A stretch of DNA of 64,000 nucleotides, from assembly GCA_026874595.1 (NCBI GenBank), contig CM049320.1:17744988-17808987 (forward strand), read 5' to 3'. The stretch is from Sipunculus nudus. Taxonomy: Eukaryota > Annelida > Sipuncula > Golfingiida > Sipunculidae. Under the pieces are notes generated by a model. It did no database searches. It worked only from the letters and a program-made list of their open reading frames with translations, and was not told where the DNA came from. A program made the position numbers and the translations under genes. This document shows, in pieces, positions 23,913 to 33,939 of the stretch. The stretch's first letter is position 1, and each line of letters opens with the position of its first letter.

Positions 23913-25069
23913 AGTTCCCGCAAAATCTTAATAGGACCCCTGATAGGCCGACCATAGAGTAGTTCAAAGGGAGAGAATCCCGTACTCTCTTGAGGAACCT
24001 CTCGGTACGCGAACAGTACCGCATTAATGTAACGATCCCAGTCCCTGGGTCGCTCGCTACACAGGCGCTTTAACATCAGTTTGAGCGTTCCATTAAAACG
24101 CTTCACCATCCCATTACACATCGGATGGTAAGGGGTGGTGGTCAATTGCTTAACCGACAATAGCCTACCCACTTCCTGCATAAGTTCGGAAGTGAACTGG
24201 CTTCCCATGTCTGTTAGAATTTCAGCCGGTACACCTACCCTTGAGTAGATATCTACCAGGGCCTCTGCTACGGTAACGGTATCTATGTTCCGTAGGGGCA
24301 CAGCTTCGGGCCAGCGAGTAGCATAGTCCATTATCGTAAGAATATACCGATTGTTAGACTCGGAAACCGGAAAAATAGGTCCGATCAGGTCAGCGGCGAC
24401 ACGGTAGAATGGTTCCTGGATCAAAGGCATCTTTCCTAGAGGAACGGTTCCGACTCTGCCTTTGGGGACAGTCCGCTGACATATGTCGCACGTTCGGCAA
24501 AATTCGGCTACGTCTCTATACATCCCCTTCCACCAGAACTGGCTACGTATCCGATCATACGTGCGATCCATGCCCTGGTGACCAGACATGAGGGACTCGT
24601 GTCCCACTGATAAGACATGTTTTCTCAGATCGATCGGTACAACAACCTGAGTACCCACCTTTCCTACGCCTTTCTTGTACACGTCCCGCACAAGATATCC
24701 GTTACTAATATGGAAAGAGCTATGGACTGAACCTGCGCCATCGGCTTCCTTCCAATACGTGGACAACATCGGATCGCTCCTCTGAGCTTGCCCGAATTCA
24801 ATTGGACCAATGTCTATCACTGCTTCAGAGACCTTTAATTCATGTGGCTTCTGTTCACGCCTACGTTTAGCCGCCCTTGTCTCCACTGCGGTTATCTCCG
24901 TAGCCGATTGTGTTTTTACCTGAGAACGCATAGCATCCTCGTTGGAGGGATTCAGACAAGCTTTTACTCCCACCACGCTATCCGCGATACCGCTCACGTT
25001 ACCTATGATTACATCGTAGGTCAAATTATCTATCACCACTGCTTCGGTCCTCCCGGAAAAAATGGACAC
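23852..25069 (-). pseudogene. Protease C-terminus and integrase of the inner element
   Basis: 405 residues. The start (NLTYDVIIGNVSG) is the closing block of the aspartic protease whose DTG lies in the preceding frame. The integrase HHCC finger follows (GHESLMSGHQG, then CRTCDICQR), then the core: YRVAADLIGPIFP (Asp), EILTDMGSQFTS (Asp), TPYHPMCNGMVKRFNGTLK. In the last block the catalytic Glu of the usual V-E-R is Lys (AAG at complement of 24101-24103). This integrase should be inactive. FAYREVPQESTGFSPFELLY closes the core. The ORF overlaps gag by 37 bp in another frame. Confidence 0.92.
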
Positions 25070-26478
25070 TCAACACTAATAACGGCTACTGGGTAAGTCT
25101 CCTGTGCACCGTTCACCAACCGACAGCTAACTTGCCCACCCGTATACTGACTATCTGGCACTAAAGCCTTACGCACGACAACGCACGTACACCCGGTATC
25201 ACGCAGAGCAGTAATATTGGGACAACCGTTGACGATCCCATGGGAAATCGGCAACACATGTTCATCGCCGATCCGCGTAACGCCTCCCATGAACTGCTCC
25301 TGGGATTCCGCACAACCGGTGTCTGTATCCGCGTTCTCAACTACCAGTTGATCCTTATTCGCAGCAACATTTAGATCATGCGTCATAGCATGCATTACCG
25401 TTTTACGAGACTGTTCCGTGTTACGAGACTGTTCCGTGTTACGAGACTGTTCCGCAACAGGCTTCCGACATTCGGCCATCCGGTGACCAACTTCATTACA
25501 TCTAAAACACCTCATCGGATTTCGCGTAGGAGTTCCGTTCTTCCGGACCTGTGACCCCTGCGGTTGGTCCCATTTTGACTGAACCGGGGCTGAGTTTGTC
25601 TTACTCGCATGATTTCTGCGCTGTGTAAACCTATGCATCCCGTGTGCATCAGTATAGCGCTCTACCAAATCGGCCATGTCATTAACAGACTTGCATTTCT
25701 TCTCTTTAAGGAAGACTACTAAATCTTCACTGCAGCAGTTGACGAACTGCTCACGAAGCATCAAATCTCTCAGAGCATCGAGGCTCTTTTCCACGCCTGA
25801 CAACTTGATCCAATTATCAAGAAAACCGCTTAGTTTGACGGCAAACTGACTAGGCGTCTCGCCTTTCCCGGGTAAACTCGAACGAAATAAATGCCGATAC
25901 CCATCCTCTGTCATTCGAAATCCTTTTAGAAGGGCTGCTTTTAAACTATCATAACACGACGCATTCTCCGCCGACAACAAAGAAAAAATGTTAAGGGCTT
26001 TACCCTTCAACAAGGTGCTAAGCTGAAACGCCCATTTCGCACGTGGAAATTCCTGGCTAGTAGCCAGCCTCTCGAATCTATCGAGATACGCGTCGATCCT
26101 ATCAACTGACTCATCAAAAGGAGGCAGCTTCACCTTTTGAAACTTGACACGAGCAGCTTCGCCTGCCGCATCCTGGCGACCGCGATTCCCTATCCTCGCT
26201 AACTCTAGCTCATGATCACGCTCGTGCTCTCTCTCTTTCGCTAGCTCTAACTCGTGTTCGCGAGACCTAGCCGCTTCTTCACGCTCCTTTGCGCGGGCGT
26301 CCCGTTCCTGTGATTCATGCTCTCTAGCTAACGCGACCTGCTCATGAGCAAACTGCTGTAGCTTATCTCCCATATAACCTAATGCTCTACCGCATTCTAT
26401 GGCATCTTTCAACAGATCCATAGTGATTACCAAAATCACGCGAATCAATAGGTTACAAACGCGGAAACCGCAACACAA
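25033..26478 (-). CDS. Gag with SCAN-like capsid, zinc knuckle and protease DTG
   Basis: 481 residues; the more likely start is the Met at residue 20 (ATG at 26421). Order: a highly charged Ala/Arg/Glu/His coiled coil (about 45-100), a capsid region starting KLPPFDESVDRIDAYLDRFE (118-137), a SCAN-like helical block at about 195-280 (GFLDNWIKLSGVE, LRDLMLREQFVN, LVVFLKEKKCKSVNDMADLV), a CCHC knuckle CFRCNEVGHRMAEC (324-337), three tandem EQSRNT units (344-359), and the protease active site ALRDTGCTC (425-432). Gag packages the RNA; the protease processes gag-pol. The vertebrate SCAN domain is thought to derive from the capsid of a Gmr1-like element, which agrees with this match. A T-run near 25057-25062 marks the frame change into pol. 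Confidence 0.9.
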   Translation of the reverse strand: MCCGFRVCNLLIRVILVITMDLLKDAIECGRALGYMGDKLQQFAHEQVALAREHESQERDARAKEREEAARSREHELELAKEREHERDHELELARIGNRGRQDAAGEAARVKFQKVKLPPFDESVDRIDAYLDRFERLATSQEFPRAKWAFQLSTLLKGKALNIFSLLSAENASCYDSLKAALLKGFRMTEDGYRHLFRSSLPGKGETPSQFAVKLSGFLDNWIKLSGVEKSLDALRDLMLREQFVNCCSEDLVVFLKEKKCKSVNDMADLVERYTDAHGMHRFTQRRNHASKTNSAPVQSKWDQPQGSQVRKNGTPTRNPMRCFRCNEVGHRMAECRKPVAEQSRNTEQSRNTEQSRKTVMHAMTHDLNVAANKDQLVVENADTDTGCAESQEQFMGGVTRIGDEHVLPISHGIVNGCPNITALRDTGCTCVVVRKALVPDSQYTGGQVSCRLVNGAQETYPVAVISVECPFFPGGPKQW

Positions 26479-27062
26479 GTCACCCTATTTATACCCGAGT
26501 GTCACCGCGACACAATCTTAACAGTTTTATTCAACACGAAACCATCCGTGTCACAACACCGACAAACCAACGGACGACTGGTCCGAAATAAAGTCCCTTA
26601 ACCGTCAACGCCACCACACTGTTACGCACTACGCCCTAATGATCCCGAAGACAACTCGTGGGGTGTGAACGAAGCCCAAAGTGATAAACCGAATCAAGCT
26701 AATATACACGGTTACTGAACAGGAACCCGAGAAAAAAACGGCGAGCGAAACGAGAATACCTTGCAATATGTCAGCAGTGTATTACCTCTAGACAAAAGAC
26801 GGGGGGGGGGGGGGGGCAACTCACCTCGTGCTGCAGGATCCAGGTAAGCAAAACCGTTAAGTGAAGGTCCCCAATAACTAACGATTTTTAGAGCCTGTCA
26901 AGTTATACTATAGTTACCCGTTAATGATACAGAACTAATGTAATTACACATTATAACCACCGACTGAGCGTGTTTGAGATAAGCAAGTGAAACGTGAGCA
27001 CAGGTAAGAAACTAGCATTTAATCTGAAAGTACAGAGTACAACCCGGTCTGGGCACCAATAA
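26479..27062 (-). other. 5' leader of the inner element with a G16 tract
   Basis: Untranslated region between the right LTR and gag. It contains an uninterrupted run of 16 G on the plus strand at 26801-26816, so the element RNA would carry a C-run. No ORF is present. Confidence 0.85.
27043..27058 (-). other. Primer-binding site of the inner element
   Basis: On the minus strand, four bases after the LTR end, TGGTGCCCAGACCGGG begins with the TGG expected to pair with a tRNA 3' CCA. The tRNA species was not determined. Confidence 0.75.
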
Positions 27063-28159
27063 TGTCACACGAAAGGGGTAGTGACAGACCTGTGTTCTTT
27101 TAAAGGGATTAATTTGTACTCGTACGGGCGTCAGTGGGTCGTGCTCTCGACTTGCTTCACTCAAATTCACTCAAATCAGCCTCTCAAAAATCCCATAAAC
27201 GCAGTGTGAAACATTTAAGACTTTGATTACGAGACATTTACAGATAAACAGTTATAACAGATGTGTGGACTCACCTACACTGTTAAGATCTTTAACCTGC
27301 ATTTAACCCTTTTGCAGTAACAAATTAATGCAAACACATTCCCGTACACTGGGATTCATTAACAAGTGTAGCACGGTAAAACAATATGGTAAAAGTCCGA
27401 AGGTGAATGAGTCCCGTAGGTCAGGAATCCAGAAATCCCTTGATCCGACGTCGCAGGTGCAACGTCTAGAAGCCGCCAATGTTCATCTTGGTCACATAAC
27501 AAAATCACCATACGCCGCATAGCGTACAACCACAAGTGGCAGTCCCCGGTAAAGAAATAAAACAAGTTCACATCACACAGGTTACTTTCTGTAAGCGCTC
27601 ACAACACCGAGCTGTTTTAGGGGTTTGTCGAGTACAGCTCAAACAAAGTCTTTATCATCGATGCGTGACGACCATAACATTTCATGGGAACACAGTAGAC
27701 ACGTCTTTAGATACTCACGTCGGTCTGTTCGTTCAAAGCCGAACTTGGACATACGTTGCCAGCTTCCCAACAAACTTGGCTTTTAGCTGGACCTAGACGA
27801 ACCGACGTACGGGGTACACATCTCAACCATCCGACGGTGTGCGACACATGAGATGGCCTAAGGAACCTTTCTCGAACGACTCTCCTCGGCCGCAATCTCG
27901 ACTCTGCCCCACTCAGCAGAAAAAAAACCCTTACTTCCTGGGTTACCTAATTAATTCATGCAACTCATGAATATAAATTAACTTTCACAGTCATAACCCT
28001 CCCTGATTGGTTTAAGGCTACGCTCTCAAAACCAGGTGTCCCTGTAAAAATAAATCACCTCGACCTTCCTGGCAGAGATATCGTGTACTGAAACTAAATT
28101 CCGCTACAAATACTTCAGGCCACCACAGGCCATGAGGCTGTCACAGACCTTCTGTGACA
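27063..28159 (-). repeat. Right LTR (5' LTR in coding sense) of the inner element
   Basis: 1097 bp, about 99% identical to 20823-21917. It ends TGTGACA, followed by the GCCAG duplication at 28160-28164. As the 5' LTR it would hold the promoter; no clear TATA element was singled out. Confidence 0.95.
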
Positions 28160-28243
28160 GCCAGACCCTTTATGCAGAGTCAAGGAAGGCCTAAGGCAGG
28201 AAACAATATCGTAACCGAAGAAAATTGATAAGATGTCAGAGAC

Positions 28244-28850
28244 TTGACAAATAAAGTAGAAAACCTTCAAGAAGAGATAAAGGAAGTTCGACAAGAGAAC
28301 AAACGATTGAAAACAAAGGTTGATAAATTAGACGAACAGGCCAAATTAGAGGAGCAGGCCAAAAGAGACAATCTCATATTCTACGAAGTTATGGAAGAAA
28401 AGGGACTAGAACAAGGGCTGACTGTGAAACCAAAGTAAGGAAAGTCATGAGGGATGAAATGAATTTAGATGACATTGAGGAAGAGACTGCAATAGAGTGC
28501 CCCTGGAAAACCGAGAACAATTATTGTAAGGTATGAAAGATATAAAGACAAAGAAAAAGTGCTGATAGCAGCTCGTAAAGAACTTAAAAAAGAGTAATTC
28601 TAAAGTGTATGTCCAAGAGGATTTCGGTGAAAGAGTACGCGAGGCTAGAAGTAACCTAAAACCAAAAAAGGATGAGGCAGAAGAACAGGGTCAGAGAGCG
28701 CGGCTGAGAGATGATAAATTACTCATTGATGACAAAGTGTACGTTTGGGATGATGACAACCATGTTGTGAAATGTTTAATTTCAAAGAGCAGACCATCAG
28801 AAGCTGGGAGAAATGACAGTTCTACAATTCATACTGATAATGCGGAATAA
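28244..28850 (+). pseudogene. LINE ORF1, coiled coil and C-terminal part
   Basis: Two frames, 28244-28438 and 28605-28850, joined by a broken middle. The first is a coiled coil (VENLQEEIKEVRQENKRLK) ending in EEQAKRDNLIFYEV, a block common in LINE ORF1/L1-type transposase_22 proteins. The second holds VYVQEDFGERVREARSNL and LLIDDKVYVWDDDN, also typical. ORF1 proteins bind the element RNA. This part sits directly downstream of the inserted Ty3/gypsy element, while its N-terminus lies upstream at 20483-20743. Confidence 0.8.
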
Positions 28851-29685
28851 TGGCGGGGCGAAGGCCCAAATTTAGAAACATGTGACTTTATAAACCTTAC
28901 TGAAAATAATTATACAGTTAATAATTTTCATATGAATTGCAGTCTCCATGTTCAAACAGATACACCTTGCGTATGTCTAGACAAATAATGTACATTCATG
29001 TTACTCTGATGTCTCGTCTTATTCATTCTATAATGTTAGTAGTACAAGTAGAGAGACAAACCTTCCTCAAGATTATATTGAGATTCATAATATTTCAGAA
29101 AATGTAAATTCAAGTGGGATTGATCTAGATACAGGTAATGAATTGAATTATATCTGGGACAATAATCTGTGGAGTAAGGATGTTTGAAGTTTTGAATGAA
29201 GATCTGTCAGACCACTTTCCTGTAATAACTAAATTTGAAATTGGAACTAGAGTAAATTTGGATGAAAATATTGATAAATATTGAAACTGAATCCAGTACA
29301 GGAAAAAAAGGCTGGTGTATATGATGTCTTTAGTTACAATGAGGTAACTAATAAAATAGTTAATTTAGAATACACCTTGATGACTGACATAGAAAATGGA
29401 GCAGTACAGTTAAGAAACTTAATTCTCTACATAGCAGAAAAAACATTTGTCAAAATTGAGAAAGTAAATATTAAGAGGACATCTCATCCAGAATGGTGGA
29501 ATATGGCATGTAGTTAGTTGAAAAGAAAAAGTATGAAGCTTTAAACAAATTTAGATGTACAAATAATAATAATGATTTTATTGCATATAAACAAGTGAAA
29601 GCTAAATTCAAGGCAGAGTGCAAAAGATCTCAAAAAGAGACAGTAAAAGGGAAAATTGAACAAATAACTTCTTTTTCTACAACCA
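28851..29685 (+). pseudogene. LINE ORF2 5' part, decayed
   Basis: Fragmentary frames, the longest 29281-29517. HPEWWNMACS followed by a Lys-rich helix (LKRKKYEALNKFR in another frame) fits the linker between endonuclease and RT in CR1/L2/RTE-like elements. Catalytic endonuclease residues could not be placed. Confidence 0.6.
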
Positions 29686-30710
29686 ATGAAATTTAAAAAA
29701 ATAAAATCTCACAAAAGAAAGCAAGTTAAAAATAATATAACAGGGGAAGATTGGATAAAATTTTTCCACAAACTTTTAACAGATAATGCAATTAATATAA
29801 ATGTTAATTATGTGAATGAGATTAATAAATATGAATATTGTAAACCAGTGGATACAAACTCTTTTGACATGGAAGTAAATTATGAAATAAGTCAAACTGA
29901 AATATTAAGAAATATATCTAGGCTACAAAATGGCAAAACACTTGGACCTGATGGTATCTCTGTGGAACTGTTAAAAGAAAATAGTCATTCTATTACCACT
30001 TTTAGAAACCTTATTCAATCAATTTTTTTTTGTGTGGGGAGTTTCCTACCGAATGGTCCAAAGCAATTTTATTCCCTTTATATAAGAATGGAAGTATAAA
30101 TGATCCAAATAACTACAAAGGCATAGCTCTTTTAAATACAATTGGGAAATTATTTACCAAAATTTAAAATAAAAAATTATTACTGTGGGCTGAAAATCAT
30201 AATAGATTTTTAGAGGAAAAAGCAGGTTATAGAATAAATTATAGTACAGTTGATAATATGTTCGCCCTAATGGCATTAACTGAATCCTTTTTATCAAAGA
30301 AAAAAAGGCAGATTTTATGCAAAATTCATAGACTTTTCCAAAGCTTTTGACGGTATACAACATCAGTTATTATACCACATTCTTTATAAAATAGGGATTA
30401 GAGGGAAAATATACAATATCTTAAAATCCATGTATTCAAAATTAAAATCTTTCGTATTAACTGAAAAAGGTTTAACTAATTACTTTTCATGCAATGCACT
30501 GTAGAAACAAGGCAGGGCTGTATGAGCAGTCCTTTATTGTTTACATTCTTATGAATGAATTATATATACACTGCATTCAGAAAGAGAAGGTATATATATT
30601 AGTCCAGAAGCAAAATCACTCTCTATGCTTATGTCTGCAGATGAAGTTGTATGTTTCACTGATACAGTTGGTCGGTTACAAACCCAAATCAACAAATTAG
30701 AATTTTTTTT
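29686..30710 (+). pseudogene. LINE reverse transcriptase, broken
   Basis: RT blocks appear in successive frames: ISRLQNGKTLGPDGISVELL (about 29910-29970), KNGSINDPNNYKGIALL (about 30085-30130), FIDFSKAFDGIQHQLLYH (about 30325-30375), and the catalytic position near 30635-30650 where MSADEVVCF replaces the usual (F/Y)ADD, so the second Asp is Glu. Stops and shifts occur between the blocks. No active enzyme can come from this copy. Confidence 0.85.
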
Positions 30711-32130
30711 TATTTATATGGAATGAAAGTTAATACAGACAAAACAAAAATAGTTGTTTTCAGAAATAATGGCGTCTTAAAAAGATGTGAAAAGTGGTAC
30801 AATAAAGGAAAACAAGTTAGTAGTTAATGGTTAGTAGTTATCAATATTTAGGGGGAATGTTTACAAGTTTTCTTAAATGGTCAAGAATGAAACAACATTT
30901 AGCAAATCAAGTCAATAAGACTGTCATAATGATTAAAAAATTTATTCGTAAATAAAAATGTTTAATAGTGGATCGGTCCTTTTTTTCTTTTTGACAGAAT
31001 GGTGCTGCCAATTTTATGATATGGCAGTGAATTATGGGGCCATGAAAACTGTGACACTATTGAATCAGTTCAGAACAAATTTTGCAAATACATTCTTAAA
31101 ATTAATTCTTCATCGCCATCTGCTGCTCTTGGTGAATTGGGACGATGGCCTTTGGAAATTCATTATGTATTCAGATGCATTAAGTATTGGACCAAAATAT
31201 TAAGAATGACACCAAATACAGTTATACGGTAAATTATGTCGCCTTGATGAACTGGGAAGGAAAACGTGGGCTACGAAAGTTAAAAATTTATTATTTTCAT
31301 TAAGTTTTGATTACACTTGGATATTGCAGGATTTAGGGGATACACAATTGTTTCTGTAAGAGCTACACCAAAGATTAAAAGATATTTATTTGCAAGAATG
31401 GTCGAATAACATTTCAATTGATAAACGTTTAGAATCATACTCCGTGTTTAAATCACTCTTAACCAGGGAAATGTATTTAAATGTTGTGAAAAATAATAAT
31501 AAAAAAACAGTTAAGCTAGATTAAAATGTTCATCACATAATTTGCAAATTGAAAAAGGAAGACATGATAAGCTACACTGGACTGAGAGTGATTGTACCTA
31601 TTGGTTAAAACATGGTGAAAATTTAGTTGAAACTGAATATCATTTCATAATGAAGGGTCCATAATACCGTGATTTGAGAGACCATTTTCTTTTAAAATTA
31701 GGTAAATTTTCTTTTCTTTCACTTATGTCAAATAAAATTCCTTCTGTTATTAATAATCTAGCAGCTTTTGTATATTATGCTTTTAAAGGAATAAATGATC
31801 AGGTATAAGTCAATATTAAGGTATTTAAAATGGTTCTTATTTAATATTGATGTTAATTTTACTGAAACCTTTTTCGAAAAGGATTTATCATTTTTAAAAA
31901 TCTGAGCACTTAAATGTTAATTGCAAAGAAATACATCTGTATATAAATTGTAAACTATAGAAATGACCTCTTTGTGAAAAATGTTGATTATATTGAATGC
32001 ATGTGCTTAAAGTTTATTTGTTAAAATGTGTTTTTATATTTATCACTCATTGATACTGTATAATGCATGCACTTATGGAAAAATGGGCTTTAGGCCTTAT
32101 ATTTTTTTAATAAAATATTCATTCATTCAT
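30711..32130 (+). pseudogene. LINE ORF2 C-terminal part and 3' end
   Basis: Remnants of the thumb and C-terminal region are visible (KVNTDKTKIVVF at about 30730-30760; LGELGRWPLEIHYVFRCIKY at about 31130-31190). The element ends in AATAAAATATTC with an ATTC repeat at about 32107-32130, followed by the target-site repeat. Confidence 0.75.
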
Positions 32131-32359
32131 ATATCCCGACCAAGACGTGAAAGGCGCCCTCTTGCTTACTAAAGGTCTGGTGACTATGTGGTAGGACACA
32201 AGAACCGGTAAATAGCATTTAACTACATAATGTCAGGCCTGTTTGCTCGTTACTTAAGATATGTAACTGCGGGTGAAAATAATCTATTGTTCATTAAAAG
32301 ATCTCCTAACATAAATGCTTAGAATGTCGAGGTCGACATTTTCATAGAGCGGGGGAGAG
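32131..32359 (+). other. 3' end of the outer element interior with polypurine tract
   Basis: Outer-element sequence resumes here after the LINE. GAGCGGGGGAGAG at 32347-32359 directly precedes the 3' LTR and is a typical plus-strand primer tract. Confidence 0.75.
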
Positions 32360-33005
32360 TGTAACGGGAGCTTGTAACCATACCTGATTTAGATCATAGG
32401 CTAGCATTATTTCAGTATTTCACCACTCCTCAGATTGTAGTCCGTTATTTACTTCCGTTTTCTAGTCAGGCATCGTTGTAACTCTTCATTTAATTGGTAC
32501 ATAATGTCCCAAGGTTTTCTATGAACTGTGACCTCCAAGTTAATATAGTAAACAGTAATTTTCTGCGAGTTGGTTATAATTTCTGGGAACATGAGGGAAG
32601 TTCTATATGCCCAGTTCGGCTGTGGCGCCACCTTATAATAATAAGGCCACATTATTGGTAATATTTAATGCCCAGTTCGGCCGTGGCGCCACGTATTGGT
32701 GCCTAGTTAGGCCATGGGGCCACGTTATTAGTAATTATGCCCATTTAGGCCATGGGGCCAAAGTATTAATAAATATATATAAGGTCATACAACTTAATCT
32801 GTATATTCCTTGCCATGTCGCATGTACCTAAGTTGTTTTATTGTTTTGTACGGTATTTTAATGTAGGACTCTGGCATTTGAACCTTGAGGACAGCACGTC
32901 CCTCAGTTGTGCATTTGTAACCTTTTACAGAATAAAGCCATGTCACGTACTGTCCCGGGCTGCTTTTTACTCCACGAATAGTGTGTCCTGTTGAGCCCCG
33001 TCACA
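32360..33005 (+). repeat. 3' LTR of the outer Ty3/gypsy element
   Basis: 646 bp, starting TGTAACGGGAGC and ending CCCGTCACA, matching 13135-13862. It is shorter because of internal deletions and is followed by CA and TA simple sequence. Its divergence from the 5' LTR is much larger than that of the inner element's LTR pair, which agrees with the outer element being older. Confidence 0.85.
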
Positions 33006-33108
33006 CACACACACACACACATACATATATATAAGCATGGGTACGTAGCAGTACTGTGAAATTATATTTGATATGAAATAGTATTTATGGTATTTATATA
33101 TATTTCAG

Positions 33109-33353
33109 GATGAAACTCCTCATGATGTGATTAAAGTGGTAGGACCACACAGGTCTGAAATATGACAATAAAGGACGAGATCGGAACCATAAGAGTGACG
33201 CTGTGGCAAAAGAAAGCCACATCCCCTGTCAAGCCGGGAGACCATGTAACAATTACACATCTAAGTACCCGCAAAGACCTATTTAACAAAAGGATTCAGT
33301 TGGCGTCTACAGGGAACACCAAAGTAGAAATGCATCCCATTCATATCATATAG
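33109..33353 (+). pseudogene. OB-fold (RPA-like) exon fragment
   Basis: After an acceptor (tatatttcag, 33099-33108) a frame begins DETPHDVIKVVGPH, then shifts by one base near 33158 to IKDEIGTIRVTLWQKK, KPGDHVTITHLSTR and FNKRIQLASTGNTKVE. The order of strands and the D-E-x-G-x-I-R-x-T-x-W phrase fit the single-stranded-DNA-binding OB fold of RPA1-like proteins. The surrounding gene is not visible. It could be the remains of a host gene or of a DNA transposon that carries an OB protein. Confidence 0.5.
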
Positions 33354-33939
33354 TTTGCAGGATATGGGTAACAGAGACCTAATTTCAACTTAACTATACT
33401 CTATTCAGTCTAGCTTGGCACGGCGATTTGATTTCAACCATTTTCACCCATGTGATGCGGTCCTGCTATCAGATCTGTTAACCCCCCCGGGAGGAGAGGG
33501 GGGGGGGAGGGGAGCTTAATGACCTGTCCTCCATGACACGCATCACAGCTGGTCAAATGTATCCATTCAAGGACAAAACTTAGTCCATTTGTTTTGTCTT
33601 AGTTTTAATGTATTTCTGCATTCAAATTTGTGGTTCATTGTTTACATTCATTACAAATGTAACATAATCTACAAATAGCAACTGAAAAAAAAATTGTGAT
33701 TTCTACTCTTTTGCCATATCTTTCATTGTATATGTCTATGATTAATGGTCCTGTCACTGAGGTGGACTGGGGTAAACTGACCTGTGGTACCAGCATGTGT
33801 TGTTTGCTTCAGCAATGGGGACCATCTCAAAACTAGTCCATTTATTGTCTTTATTATTCTCAACAGAACATAGGCATGGTTCATTTAACAACAGAATTAA
33901 GAATTGACTCCAGAGGGTCAAACCTGATATTGAGTCGGT
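33354..33939. other. No gene seen
   Basis: The only distinct feature is a C7 then G-rich stretch at 33482-33514. The frame at 33754-33993 on the minus strand has no recognisable domain. Confidence 0.5.

Larger units (their letters stand above)
20823..28159 (-). mobile_element. Nearly complete Gmr1-like Ty3/gypsy LTR retrotransposon
   Basis: Both LTRs, a primer-binding site, gag, pol, a polypurine tract and a 5-bp TSD are present. Coding is on the minus strand in the order gag, protease, integrase, RT, RNase H. Integrase before RT is the Ty1/copia order, yet the RT, RNase H and GPY/F-bearing integrase are of Ty3/gypsy type; this combination defines Gmr1-like elements. By eye the LTRs differ at about 11 bases plus two indels over 1.1 kb, so the insertion is young. 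Three single-base frame changes and one catalytic substitution make this copy non-autonomous as sequenced. Confidence 0.93.
20346..32130 (+). mobile_element. LINE (non-LTR retrotransposon), split by a younger Ty3/gypsy element
   Basis: The 5' part is 20346-20822 and the 3' part is 28165-32130; the Ty3/gypsy element 20823-28159 lies between. The block 'tatatcccg' followed by a similar 'gaaaggcg'-type stretch occurs at both ends (about 20319-20345 and 32132-32158), which fits a diverged target-site duplication. The 3' end is 'aataaaatattcattcattcat', a short ATTC repeat after a polyadenylation signal. ORF1 has a 2A-like leader and coiled coil; ORF2 has an RT. Domain wording is closest to the CR1/L2 side of the non-LTR elements, by inference. 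All frames are broken. Confidence 0.85.
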
